From: Flavobacterium sp. KMS
GTDB lineage: Bacteria; Bacteroidota; Bacteroidia; Flavobacteriales; Flavobacteriaceae
Length of the DNA: 62,344 nucleotides
Assembly: GCF_000813005.1 (NCBI RefSeq)
Contig: NZ_JSYP01000028.1
Coordinates: forward strand, 1 to 62,344
Reading direction: 5' to 3'
The notes beneath the pieces were generated by a model. That model was not told where the DNA came from. It was given only the letters and a program-made list of their open reading frames with translations, and searched no databases. Positions within the stretch are counted from its first letter, which is position 1, and each line of letters starts with the position of its first letter. This document shows, piece after piece, positions 26,943 through 36,000 of this stretch. Position numbers and translations under genes: made by a program.

Positions 26943-27425
26943 TTATTGAACATAATACGGAATATTATATAAACATCGTACTGGATTTCCTTCTTTGATT
27001 GCCGGAATCCAGTTTGGGGATAATCTTAAAACCCTTTCTAATTCTTTTCCCGATCCGTAACCAAAATCACGAAGAATTTTTATTTCAGACAAACTGCCGT
27101 CTTTTTCAATTTTTATGGTTGCAAAAACACCGCCTCTGGGAGCTTCATCATCCATTAATTCTTGTGGTATAACATAATTTTTCTTTAAAAAAACATAAAA
27201 CTTTTCAATACCTCCCGGGAATTTTGGCAGAGTTTCTACCGCAGAAGCATTATAAACTTCATTATCTTCTGGCTTACTATCGTGATGCTTTTCTAATTTT
27301 ATTGTTTGTTGTGGTACAGTCTTTTCGATATTTTCAGTAGCCGGCTCTGCCATTGCCGGAACTGTAGTATTTTGACAACTCAATAACAATAAAAAGCTAA
27401 TGGCTATTAAAAAATTTCTTCTCAT
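26943..27425 (-). CDS. TonB C-terminal-domain lipoprotein
   Basis: This 160-aa protein starts at the ATG at 27425, giving a lipoprotein signal (FLLLLSCQNT); a longer frame upstream lacks one. A linker leads to a TonB-C domain at about 70-160: LPKFPGGIEKFYVFLKKNYVIPQE, GGVFATIKIEKDGSLSEIKILRDFGYG, then LRLSPNWIPAIKEGNPV. Classical TonB is anchored by an N-terminal helix and couples proton force to outer-membrane receptors. Here a lipid anchor replaces that helix and no receptor gene is near, so it may be a stand-alone member of unknown task. Confidence 0.82.
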   Translation of the reverse strand: MRRNFLIAISFLLLLSCQNTTVPAMAEPATENIEKTVPQQTIKLEKHHDSKPEDNEVYNASAVETLPKFPGGIEKFYVFLKKNYVIPQELMDDEAPRGGVFATIKIEKDGSLSEIKILRDFGYGSGKELERVLRLSPNWIPAIKEGNPVRCLYNIPYYVQ

Positions 27426-27537
27426 AGTTCTTTGTTTAGTGGAGAATTTATATGTAAAAAAACAAAATTTATTCCATTTTGAAGTCAATAATTTAATACT
27501 GTTAAATCTAATTTTGACGAAACTAATTACTTTATAG

Positions 27538-27586
27538 GCACAGAAAGATTTTCCGTGCTCTCGTTGCGCATATCCGAGCGATCGGA
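27538..27586. repeat. REP-like hairpin element
   Basis: GCACAGAAA...TTTCCGTGC (27538-27558) forms a hairpin followed by TCTCGTTGCGCATATCCGAG and CGATCGG. It aligns with 22540-22588 along its whole length, with scattered changes, and more loosely with the hairpin at 55474-55502. Confidence 0.72.
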
Positions 27587-27697
27587 TTTACACAAAAAAC
27601 AATATTTAGACTTTTAGTAACATTCTTAAATCTTATTTCAGGCATGGTAGTTATTTGGATATCTCAAATTTGAGAGATAATTAAATAATTATAAAAT

Positions 27698-28429
27698 ATG
27701 AATGAAGATATTTTTAAATCAAAAACTAATTTAGATCCTTCAGAGTACAAAAAATTATTTGGAGATCCTTTTTGGAATGAACAAGGAAGTTCAAAAGCTA
27801 GAAACTTCTATCTCCAGCTGAGCGAAAAAGAAAAAGCTTTAATGTTAAAAAAGAATTACCTTGAAATGATTAAAAAAGCCAGAGAAAGAAATTTCAATAT
27901 GGCAGCAGATTGTTTACAATGGTGGCTAGACGGTACAGGATTTACAAAAAATATTGATTTTAACTGGTTGAGAAAGCAAAGTGAGGTTATTGCCGCAGAA
28001 AATGTAAATCTTGAACGTTTTGAAAATGACCCTGATTTTATAATTTTCCTTAAAAAGTTAACTGATGCGAATAGTGATACTTATGTCACTCATTTTGACT
28101 GTAAATTTACAGGAGGTATTTTTCGTGAACTCTATTATGTGTGTGGCACTAGTACAATAACTTCAACATGTTATTTCATAGTTAGCAAGAAAAAAGAAAA
28201 CTTCATTTTATCGGGTAAAATTATTCATAAATGGTGGGACAGATATGATTGGCACAAAGGAGCTAATGCTTATATTAATGGTTTCGGTTATGTTAAAGAC
28301 TCAGATGCCTTATTAGTAGAGAAATATTGCGGGGCAAAACCTTATGATATGAGAGGTGAATGGCAACAAAATTTTAATAAAACCTTTCAACTCCAATTTA
28401 TTGGAGGTATTAATCTTAAATTAAAATAG
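27698..28429 (+). CDS. Unrecognised 243-aa protein, toxin-like C-terminal region
   Basis: No signal peptide or membrane segment is seen. The N-terminal half is helical and charged. The C-terminal third has KIIHKWWDRYDWHKG (about 178-192), a GFGYVKDSDAL segment and AKPYDMRGEW, a Trp/Asp/Tyr-rich pattern that reminds me of C-terminal tips of some polymorphic toxins; this is memory, not a search. The stop is 3 bp before two paralogous membrane-anchored genes, a toxin-immunity-like layout. It has no RHS or other delivery module of its own. Confidence 0.6.
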   Translation: MNEDIFKSKTNLDPSEYKKLFGDPFWNEQGSSKARNFYLQLSEKEKALMLKKNYLEMIKKARERNFNMAADCLQWWLDGTGFTKNIDFNWLRKQSEVIAAENVNLERFENDPDFIIFLKKLTDANSDTYVTHFDCKFTGGIFRELYYVCGTSTITSTCYFIVSKKKENFILSGKIIHKWWDRYDWHKGANAYINGFGYVKDSDALLVEKYCGAKPYDMRGEWQQNFNKTFQLQFIGGINLKLK

Positions 28430-28432
28430 AAA

Positions 28433-28852
28433 ATGAAAAAGAAAATATACATAGGAGTAATAGTTATAATTCTTTTGTTTGCCTCATATTTTTATTGGCA
28501 AAACAGGTATGTTGAATTTCGTCCCGTAATTTTGGCAGAAGAAAACTACTCCCCCCAATTAATATTTTTTGACAATGATCTCTATAAATTTGCAGAACCA
28601 AATGAAATTTCGCCAAATTATTATAAAAATATAAAATTTGTTCTAGATCGTTCAGGTCAGCCTTATATTGAAAAAAATGGGATAATTTATGTTCGCAATC
28701 ACTATTTGAACGACATGAATCTTATGTGGAATTACACTACTAGATCAACCAATCCTACTTGGTTTAAATTAAAAAGAGAAATGGATAGTATTAATGGAGA
28801 TCACGAAAGCAAAGAAAAATTAGATAGTATTATTAAGGGATTTATTCATTAA
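28433..28852 (+). CDS. Membrane-anchored small protein, paralogue A (possible immunity)
   Basis: This 139-aa protein has one N-terminal transmembrane helix (about 4-22, IYIGVIVIILLFASYFYW) and a periplasmic-facing remainder with FFDNDLYKFAEPNEISP, YYKNIKFVL and NGIIYVRNHYLNDMN. It begins 3 bp after the toxin-like gene and is followed 10 bp later by a closely similar gene. The family is not recognised. The position next to a toxin-like gene and the duplication suggest an immunity role, as inference. Confidence 0.65.
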   Translation: MKKKIYIGVIVIILLFASYFYWQNRYVEFRPVILAEENYSPQLIFFDNDLYKFAEPNEISPNYYKNIKFVLDRSGQPYIEKNGIIYVRNHYLNDMNLMWNYTTRSTNPTWFKLKREMDSINGDHESKEKLDSIIKGFIH

Positions 28853-28862
28853 AATAAAAACA

Positions 28863-29342
28863 ATGAAAAAGAAAATATACGTAACCTTAATCGCTCTAGT
28901 TCTTTTGTTTTCTGGTTACTATTATTGGGAAAATAGATACGTCGAACTTAAGCCAGTAATTGTAGCAGAAAGAGAATATACACGTCAAATAACTTTTTTT
29001 GACAATGATCTTTACAAATTTGCCAAGCCAAATGAGATTTCTCCAAGTTACTATAAGAACATAAAATGGGTTTTGAATGATTCCAGAGTAGATTATATAG
29101 AAGAAAATGGAATTATTTATGTTCGAAATAAATTTCTGAACGACATGAATATGGTTTGGAATTACACCACTAGAGCTATCTCTACGAAGTATTTTAAACA
29201 AGAAAGAGAAAGAGATAGTCTATATCTTATTAGAATCAAAAAACGTACAGATTCTCAAAAAACAATAATAGATTCTCTTTTAAAAACTATAAAGACAGAC
29301 TCTATTAAATTCCATAGAGATCAGGAAAATAGAGAGAATTAG
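28863..29342 (+). CDS. Membrane-anchored small protein, paralogue B with frameshifted tail
   Basis: This 159-aa protein is a tandem duplicate of the preceding gene: the same MKKKIY start, one N-terminal helix, FFDNDLYKFA.PNEISP, and NDMNMVWNYTTRA. A longer C-terminal charged helical insert follows. Just after the stop the DNA still matches the end of paralogue A (TTAGATAGTATTATTAAGG at 29339-29357 and 28820-28838), but in another frame; in the paralogue-A frame it would run on to a TAA at 29369-29371. A small indel has therefore changed the last residues. Confidence 0.65.
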   Translation: MKKKIYVTLIALVLLFSGYYYWENRYVELKPVIVAEREYTRQITFFDNDLYKFAKPNEISPSYYKNIKWVLNDSRVDYIEENGIIYVRNKFLNDMNMVWNYTTRAISTKYFKQERERDSLYLIRIKKRTDSQKTIIDSLLKTIKTDSIKFHRDQENREN

Positions 29343-29454
29343 ATAGTATTATTAAGGGGTTTCGTGATTAACTACTTTGCTTATTGCCATAAATCTATTC
29401 GGTTTTCAAGGATTTAAATAAGCTTTTCTCAACTACATTGTCTCAACAATTTCC

Positions 29455-30186
29455 CTAACAAATCAACAACAACCTATACTCCCCTTCATTTTCTATTGGT
29501 GCTCTATGAATACAAGGCAGCACTTGTTGTTTTGGATGATCTACAGCCAATCGCCAAAGATGTCCTATGCCTAAATTAATAGGCTCTGCATCGTCGTGTA
29601 TCTGATAATGCAAATCAAAATAATTTTCCTTCAAGAAGTCTTCGAATTCTTCCTCTGGTCCGTCATGCAGTTCTTTTAGCTTGACTCGTATTTCCGGAAT
29701 TAGAACTTTTTGGGCTGCTTCCGAATTAGAAACAATATCACTTGCCGCTCCGTGATAAGTACATAAAAAAGTATCTGTTGCAATGGGCGAACGATCAACA
29801 TGAAAAGAATACACATCTGTAGATATGAAATCAAATTCATCATCACGTTCATAACACTTCAATAAATTAAGAGCTGGCGAAGCGCCAAAATCAGTTAATA
29901 ATTGTAAGTCATTTAAGATTATTTCTCTTGCTATACTCCCCTTTTCTGATAGTTGGAGTGCGAGTAAATCTTCAGGATAAACTTCGGTTATATTTTCTTT
30001 TAAACCTAGTTGGGTTACAATCTCGTTAAAATCGCCATCCAAATTTCTGAACCAACATAGCGCATTCATTTCTCCCTTGAAACTGGTCTGTATAAGCTCA
30101 GAGAAAGTTGGTACCATCCCAATTTGGTTGCTGTCAGAAAATGTATTGCTCATAGTATAATTTAAAAAGCTCGTTGCTTCGTGCAT
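29455..30186 (-). CDS. DUF1826 family protein
   Basis: This cytosolic protein of 243 aa (232 if ATG 30153, MSNTFSDSN, is used) has features of the DUF1826 family: a central FHVDRSPIATDTFLCTYHGAASDIVSN and a late GIGHLWRLAVDHPKQQVLPCIHRAP. The family shows conserved His/Asp residues compatible with metal or redox chemistry, but its function is unknown. It stands alone; the next gene is divergent. Confidence 0.82.
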   Translation of the reverse strand: MHEATSFLNYTMSNTFSDSNQIGMVPTFSELIQTSFKGEMNALCWFRNLDGDFNEIVTQLGLKENITEVYPEDLLALQLSEKGSIAREIILNDLQLLTDFGASPALNLLKCYERDDEFDFISTDVYSFHVDRSPIATDTFLCTYHGAASDIVSNSEAAQKVLIPEIRVKLKELHDGPEEEFEDFLKENYFDLHYQIHDDAEPINLGIGHLWRLAVDHPKQQVLPCIHRAPIENEGEYRLLLIC

Positions 30187-30268
30187 TACAAAATTATGTA
30201 ATTACCTTTAAAAATTATGTTTTCTAAAAGACTTAAAAAAAATAATTATAAATTTACTAAAAACAAAA

Positions 30269-30883
30269 ATGAAGAATAAATATTTCGGTTTATTGATACT
30301 ATCTCTCGTTATGATTTCGTGTTCTAGCACAATTTCAACTGCAAAAAAAGAATATAAAATTGTTCAAACTTCTAAACTGAAATCAAATTGGAATTTTAAC
30401 TCAAAAGAGTGGTTACTAAAAAAAGATACTTTGATAGGTACTGGAGGACCAATGCATTGGGGAGTTATAGAATCTAAAAAGAAACTCTCAAAAAATTATG
30501 AAATCGAATTTAGAGTAAACATGACCAAAGGATCTCTATTTGAAATAATGCTAAACATTGATAAAGAACAATATATAAGAACATATTTGTATAATATTGA
30601 TCAGAATATTGTAATAGGGAAAGGCGTTTATAAAGAAGGAAGTGACGAATACGAAAAACGCGGCGGTCCAACTTTGTTTAATAAGCCAATGAAATTAGAA
30701 AATGACAAATGGTATTCGGTAAAAATTAGAGTAACGAACAATCAATTATACTTCTCTGTCAATAATGAAAAGACATTAGAGTGTTCTATAGAAAAAAGTA
30801 ATTTAAGCCAACAAGGAAAACTAGGATTCTTAACCGACGGTGAAATTAAAATAATTGATTTAAAGATTAAAAGCATTGAGTAA
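30269..30883 (+). CDS. Lipoprotein with concanavalin-like (DUF1080/LamG-type) domain
   Basis: This 204-aa protein has a lipobox (LVMISCSS). The rest looks like a jelly-roll sandwich: WNFNSKEWLLKKDTLIGTGGPMHWG, YEIEFRVNMTKGSLFEIMLN, DKWYSVKIRVTNNQLYFSVN and QQGKLGFLTDGEIKIIDLKIK. This is the order seen in DUF1080 (3-keto-disaccharide hydrolase) and LamG-like folds, often sugar-binding. No catalytic site could be assigned. Confidence 0.7.
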   Translation: MKNKYFGLLILSLVMISCSSTISTAKKEYKIVQTSKLKSNWNFNSKEWLLKKDTLIGTGGPMHWGVIESKKKLSKNYEIEFRVNMTKGSLFEIMLNIDKEQYIRTYLYNIDQNIVIGKGVYKEGSDEYEKRGGPTLFNKPMKLENDKWYSVKIRVTNNQLYFSVNNEKTLECSIEKSNLSQQGKLGFLTDGEIKIIDLKIKSIE

Positions 30884-30923
30884 AATTAATTGCATCTAAT
30901 TTATGTATTAAGAGCAAAAAGAA

Positions 30924-30931
30924 TATTTTTG
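30924..30931 (+). promoter_or_regulatory. -7 box (TATTTTTG) of the histone-like gene
   Basis: TATTTTTG fits TAnnTTTG and lies 24 nt before the ATG at 30956. No good TTTG is found at the expected -33 spacing, so the call is partial. Confidence 0.4.
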
Positions 30932-30955
30932 GATTCTTAAATTAAAAATAACATC

Positions 30956-31132
30956 ATGAAAGATCTAGTATCAAAAATCAATGCAGAATTCGAAACATTC
31001 AAAACTGAATCAGAATCATTAATCGAGAAAGGTGTGAAAGCAGCAGGACCAAGAGCTCGTAAATCAACTTTAGAAATTGAAAAACTATTAAAAGAGTTTA
31101 GAAAAGTATCTGTGGAAGAATCTAAAAAATAA
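30956..31132 (+). CDS. Histone H1-like DNA-binding protein (Hc1 type)
   Basis: This 58-aa protein begins MKDLVSKINAEFETFKTESE, followed by EKGVKAAGPRARKSTLEIEKL and KEFRKVSVEESKK. This is the short histone H1-like Hc1 form widespread in Bacteroidota: an amphipathic helix region with a basic RARKSTL core that would bind DNA non-specifically. It has its own -7 box and terminator, so it is a monocistronic, probably well-expressed gene. Confidence 0.88.
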   Translation: MKDLVSKINAEFETFKTESESLIEKGVKAAGPRARKSTLEIEKLLKEFRKVSVEESKK

Positions 31133-31148
31133 GCCCATAATAAATAAA

Positions 31149-31190
31149 AAAACCTTGCTTAATTTTATTTAAGCAAGGTTTGTTTTTTTT
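31149..31190 (+). terminator. Terminator of the histone-like gene
   Basis: AACCTTGCTTAA (31151-31162) pairs with TTAAGCAAGGTT (31169-31180), preceded by an A run and followed by a long T run. It is strong. Confidence 0.9.
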
Positions 31191-31431
31191 ACTTTTACTA
31201 TAAATCTTAATTGTATCTGTTTTTTTTAACCCATTGGGTCCAATTACTTCGTAAATAACTCCGCAACACGAATCCAATCTTTGTCGACTAGGTGTTAAAT
31301 CCTTTAATTAAAGTTGCTAGTTTAATAATCTAATATCTGCATACTTAGAAGATATTAGTTTTGTTTCACGCAGATTTTAAAAGATTTTAGCAGATGTACA
31401 CAGATAGCTAGAATAATGTAGTAAAAGCTAC
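31181..31431. other. Spacer with a flavobacterial-type intergenic repeat
   Basis: No gene is seen. Around 31366-31405 the sequence CACGCAGATTTTAAAAGATT followed by TTAGCAGATG and ACACAGAT resembles a degenerate CAGATT-rich intergenic repeat I associate with Flavobacterium genomes. Only one copy is in the window, so this rests on memory. Confidence 0.35.
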
Positions 31432-32856
31432 TTATTTTTTTGTTTTAAAAACTTTATAACATACAAAAAGAATACCTAACCAAATAGGAATTAATTCTAC
31501 GGATAACTTCATATTAGTAATCCACATGATTGATAAAATACCCAATAAAAATACAAAGCAGATGTAATTACTTACTGGATAAAATAATGAAGCAAACTTA
31601 GTTTTTGTACCTTCCTTGTCTTTCGAACGTCTAAATCTTAGATGCGTATAAGAAATCATAACCCAGTTAATAATTAAACAAGACACCACTAAAGACATTA
31701 AAATACTAAAAGCCTCTTTTGGAATTAGCTTATTTATTAAAATACAAATCGCTGCAAAGCAGGAAGAAATTAAAATAGCATTAATTGGTACCGATTGCTT
31801 GTTTAGCTTCATTAAAAACTTAGGAGCATTGCCTTGATCTGCTAAACCATATAACATACGTGAGTTACTATATACGCTACTATTATATACTGATAAAGCG
31901 GCAGTTAATACAATTAAATTAAGCACATTAGCGATAAGGCTTGTAAAAAATATTTTGTTGCCAAACAACTCAAACTCCATTCCGTTTAAATTTTGAAAAA
32001 CCATTACAAATGGACTACTATCTGTAGTAATTTGTTGCCAAGGTGACAAAGCAAATAAAATTACTAATGCACCAACATAAAATATAAGGATTCTATAGAT
32101 AACCTGATTTGTTGCTTTTGGAATATTTTTTTCTGGATTTTCTGCCTCAGCAGCCGTAATCCCAATTAGTTCTAAACCACCAAAGGAGAACATAATTAGA
32201 GCCATTGCTGATAATAAACCCTGAAAATTACCATCTCCCGTTTTTTCAAAAACCCCTTTTGGAAAAAAGCCTCCATCATTATACAAATTATGAATTGTAG
32301 CATGTTCTCCCCCTGTACCACTTATTAATAAATAAGTACCAAAGAGAATCATTGCAATAATTGCAACAACTTTTATGATTGAAAACCAAAATTCAGTTTC
32401 TCCGTAAACTTTTACAGAGGCAAAATTTAAAGCATTAATAACCAGGAAGAAAAATAAACTAGATGCCCACAGCGGAATTTCAGGCCACCAAAACTGTACA
32501 TAAACACCAATGGCTGTAAGTTCAGCCATACTAACTAAAATATATAAAATCCAATAGTTCCAACCTGATGCAAAACCTGCAAAAGAACCGCAATACTTAT
32601 AGGCAAAGTGACTAAAGCTTCCTGAAACAGGTTCTTCAACAACCATTTCGCCAAGTTGTCTCATAATAAAAAAAGCGATAATTCCGGCAACAGCATATCC
32701 TAAAATAACAGATGGCCCTGCTAATACAGCTGCTGGACCAATACCTAGGAAAAGACCTGTTCCTATTGATCCGCCTAAGGCAATTAACTGAATGTGACGG
32801 TTAGTCAGCCCACGTTTAAGCTGATTCTCTTTTACGTCTTCATGTTTTTCTTTCAC
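31432..32856 (-). CDS. Amino acid permease (APC superfamily, AAT family)
   Basis: This 474-aa inner-membrane protein starts with GTG at 32856. About 12 helices are visible. The N-terminal signature LKRGLTNRHIQLIALGGSIGTGLFLGIG and FSFGGLELIGITAAEAENPEKNIPKA place it among proton symporters such as CycA, AroP and AnsP. The substrate cannot be fixed by eye. A perfect TACATTTG -7 box lies upstream. Confidence 0.92.
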   Translation of the reverse strand: MKEKHEDVKENQLKRGLTNRHIQLIALGGSIGTGLFLGIGPAAVLAGPSVILGYAVAGIIAFFIMRQLGEMVVEEPVSGSFSHFAYKYCGSFAGFASGWNYWILYILVSMAELTAIGVYVQFWWPEIPLWASSLFFFLVINALNFASVKVYGETEFWFSIIKVVAIIAMILFGTYLLISGTGGEHATIHNLYNDGGFFPKGVFEKTGDGNFQGLLSAMALIMFSFGGLELIGITAAEAENPEKNIPKATNQVIYRILIFYVGALVILFALSPWQQITTDSSPFVMVFQNLNGMEFELFGNKIFFTSLIANVLNLIVLTAALSVYNSSVYSNSRMLYGLADQGNAPKFLMKLNKQSVPINAILISSCFAAICILINKLIPKEAFSILMSLVVSCLIINWVMISYTHLRFRRSKDKEGTKTKFASLFYPVSNYICFVFLLGILSIMWITNMKLSVELIPIWLGILFVCYKVFKTKK

Positions 32857-32890
32857 AAATTAGATTTTTTAAATGAGTTAAATGTACTCA

Positions 32891-32898
32891 CAAATGTA
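32891..32898 (-). promoter_or_regulatory. -7 box (TACATTTG) of the permease gene
   Basis: The reverse strand reads TACATTTG 35 nt before the GTG start. No clear TTTG occurs about 19 nt further upstream, so this is an extended -7-only candidate. Confidence 0.45.
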
Positions 32899-33014
32899 TA
32901 AACAGCGAAGATAAGTTAAAAAAGGAATCGTACAAAACATAGTTCTGTCACATCTATCAGAATTGAATAATAAGTATTTAAATTGTTTAAAAGTTAATTG
33001 GTCAAAATCAATTA

Positions 33015-33052
33015 TAAAAAAAAGCTCTTTTGTAACAAAAGAGCTTTTTTTA
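33015..33052 (-). terminator. Terminator of pyruvate carboxylase gene
   Basis: AAAAGCTCTTTT and AAAAGAGCTTTT pair around GTAAC, flanked by A and T runs. It sits 32 bases downstream of the pyc stop. Confidence 0.88.
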
Positions 33053-33083
33053 TTAGACGAAACTGAAAGTTGACATAAGTATG

Positions 33084-36000
33084 TTATTCAACAAGATACT
33101 CAATAAGTAAATCTCCTTTTTCTACCAAACTATTTTCATTGAGATGGATTTTATGGATTATTCCAGACTTTCCTAATACTGTATTTTCCATTTTCATGGC
33201 TTCAATAGTAAATAAAGGTTGATCTTGTTTGATTTCCTCTCCCTCTTTAATCCATATTTTACTCAGTAATCCTGGTAAAGGAGCACCAATTTCAGCAGCT
33301 GTTAATGCCTTTCGGTTCTGAACATTCATTGTCTTTATAGACTTATCCTTTATTTCAATGGCTTTTGTCTGGCCATTAAGCTTAAAATAGACTGTTCTGA
33401 TTCCTTGTAAATCAGGTTCTGACTTATACAAGAATTTTACAATAATAGATTTTCCTTCCGAGATATTAACGATTACTTCTTCATTAGGTTTTAATCCGTA
33501 GAAAAATGTAGTCGAAGGAATTACACTCACATCTCCATATTTTTCGATAGTTTTAAAATAATCTTCAAAAACTTTTGGATAAAATTGGTATGATATAAAA
33601 TCAGCTAATGTGCAGGATGATGAAAATTTTTCCTGAAAAGCTTCAAATTCGTTATCAAAATCTATAGGAGTTAAATGTGCATTGGGCAAATCTAAAAATG
33701 GTTTTTCTTTTTTGAGAACCATTTGCTGAAAATCAATTGGCCATCCGCCGTCTGGTTGCCCTAACTCGCCTTTAAGCATTCCTTTTACAGAATTAGGAAA
33801 GGACAAGGTGGTGCCTTGATCTAAAACATCTTGCTTGCTCAGGTTACTACTTACCATAAACATGGCCAGATCACCCACTACTTTAGAGGATGGTGTTACT
33901 TTAATAATATCTCCAAGTAAACTATTGGCATCCTGATATGCTTGTTTTATAGCTGTCATTCTGGTCTCTAAGCCCAAGGAATAAGCCTGAGGTTTAAGAT
34001 TAGAATATTGTCCGCCAGGAATTTCATGTTTGTAGACTTCTGCCGTACTTGATTTTAAATCGGACTCAAAAGGGTAATAATACTCCCTGATATCTTCCCA
34101 GTAATTACTGTATTGATTTAGTTTTTCGACATCAAGTCCCGAATCACGAGGAGTTCCTTTTAAGGCTTCTGCAAATACATTAAAATTGGGTTGTGAGGTA
34201 AGTCCTGACATAGAGGATAATGCAACATCTATAATATCAACCCCTACCTCTACTGCTTTAAGATAGGTTGCAGACTGGATTCCTGCTGTATCATGCGTGT
34301 GCAAATGTATTGGAATGTCAATCGATTTTTTTAACTCGGTAATTAATTTTTCGGCAGCATAAGGTTTCAATAAACCTGCCATATCTTTTATACAAAGAAT
34401 ATGAGCTCCTGTATCTTCTATTCTCTTAGCGAGATCTAAATAATAGTTGAGATTAAATTTTGGACGCTCAGGATTTAAGATATCTCCTGAATAGCCCATA
34501 CATACTTCGGCAAGGGAATCAGTATTTGTAAGTACTGCATTAATACTGTTTTTCATATTGTCGATACTGTTTAATGAATCGAAAATCCTAAAAACATCTA
34601 TCCCTTTTTGAGCGGATACTTCAATAAATTTTTCAACCAAGTTATCTGGATATGCCGTATAACCTACTCCATTAGAACCTCTAATTAACATTTGCAACAA
34701 TACATTGGGCATCGCTTTACGCATTTGTTCCAAACGACTCCAAGGACATTCATTCAAAAATCGCATCGCAACATCAAATGTCGCTCCTCCCCAAACTTCC
34801 ATAGAGAACATTTGTGGAAAGTCTTTTGTAAATGTTTCTGCAAAAGGCATCATATCAATCGTACGCACTCTGGTAGCAAGTAATGACTGGTGTGCATCTC
34901 GCATAGTACAATCTGTATACAAAATTTGTTTTTGCTCTTTGATCCAGTTCGAAAATCCTTTTGGTTTTAACTGATCAAGTAGTTGTTTGGTTCCATTATC
35001 ATGAAAGGCACTTGATGGAATTGGTAATTTTGGTGTCAGAAATTTTTTATCAGGAACGATAAAAGGAACATCTGCATTACCATTGACAATTATATTCCCT
35101 ATAAATGCCAAATTCTTGGTTACATTATCGGATTTTCTTTTGATTTTCATCAATGACGGATTATCTCCTATAAAATTCACCGTGATATTTCCTGCCTGAA
35201 AATCGGGATGTACAATTAAATTTTCTAAAAATGGAATATTGGTTTTTACTCCTTCAATAGTAAATTCTTTCAACGTTCTTAAAAGACGTTGGCTCGTTCC
35301 TTCTAATGTTCTTCCTCTGGCAGTAATCTTTACGAGCATAGAATCAAAAAATGGCGAAATCTTAACTCCCGAATAAGAGCTTCCTTCATCTATTCTGATA
35401 CCATAACCTCCAGCATTTCGATACGCAATAATTGTCCCATAATCAGGTGTAAAATCATTTGCTGGATCTTCGGTAGTAATCCTGCATTGAATTGCAAAAC
35501 CACTACATTTTAAACTTTCTTGTCCCATAATGTAAATCCCCGGACTAGAGAGTTTGTGACCACAAGCAATAAGAATTTGACTTCTAACAATATCAATTCC
35601 TGTTACTTCCTCCGTAACGGTATGCTCTACCTGAATGCGGGGATTTACTTCTATAAAATAAATATTTTCTGCCGCATCGACTAAAAATTCAACCGTTCCA
35701 GCATTATTATAGTTTACTTTAGTTGCAATACTAAGTGCATACTTATATAACTTATCTTTTGTTTCTTGTTTTAAATTTGGGGCTGGAGCAATTTCAACCA
35801 CTTTTTGAAATCTTCGCTGAACACTACAATCACGTTCAAATAAATGGACAATATTTCCATAATTATCTCCTAATAATTGTACTTCGATATGTTTGGGATT
35901 TTCAATGAATTTTTCAAGGAATAACGTATCATCTCCAAAAGCTGTTTTTGCTTCTCTTTTTGCTTCGTTGAACAAAGCTTCTAATTGATTGGCCTTTCTA

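Noticed and set aside
31366..31405. CAGATT-rich sequence considered as a CRISPR repeat
   Set aside because: Only one copy, no regular spacers and no cas genes.
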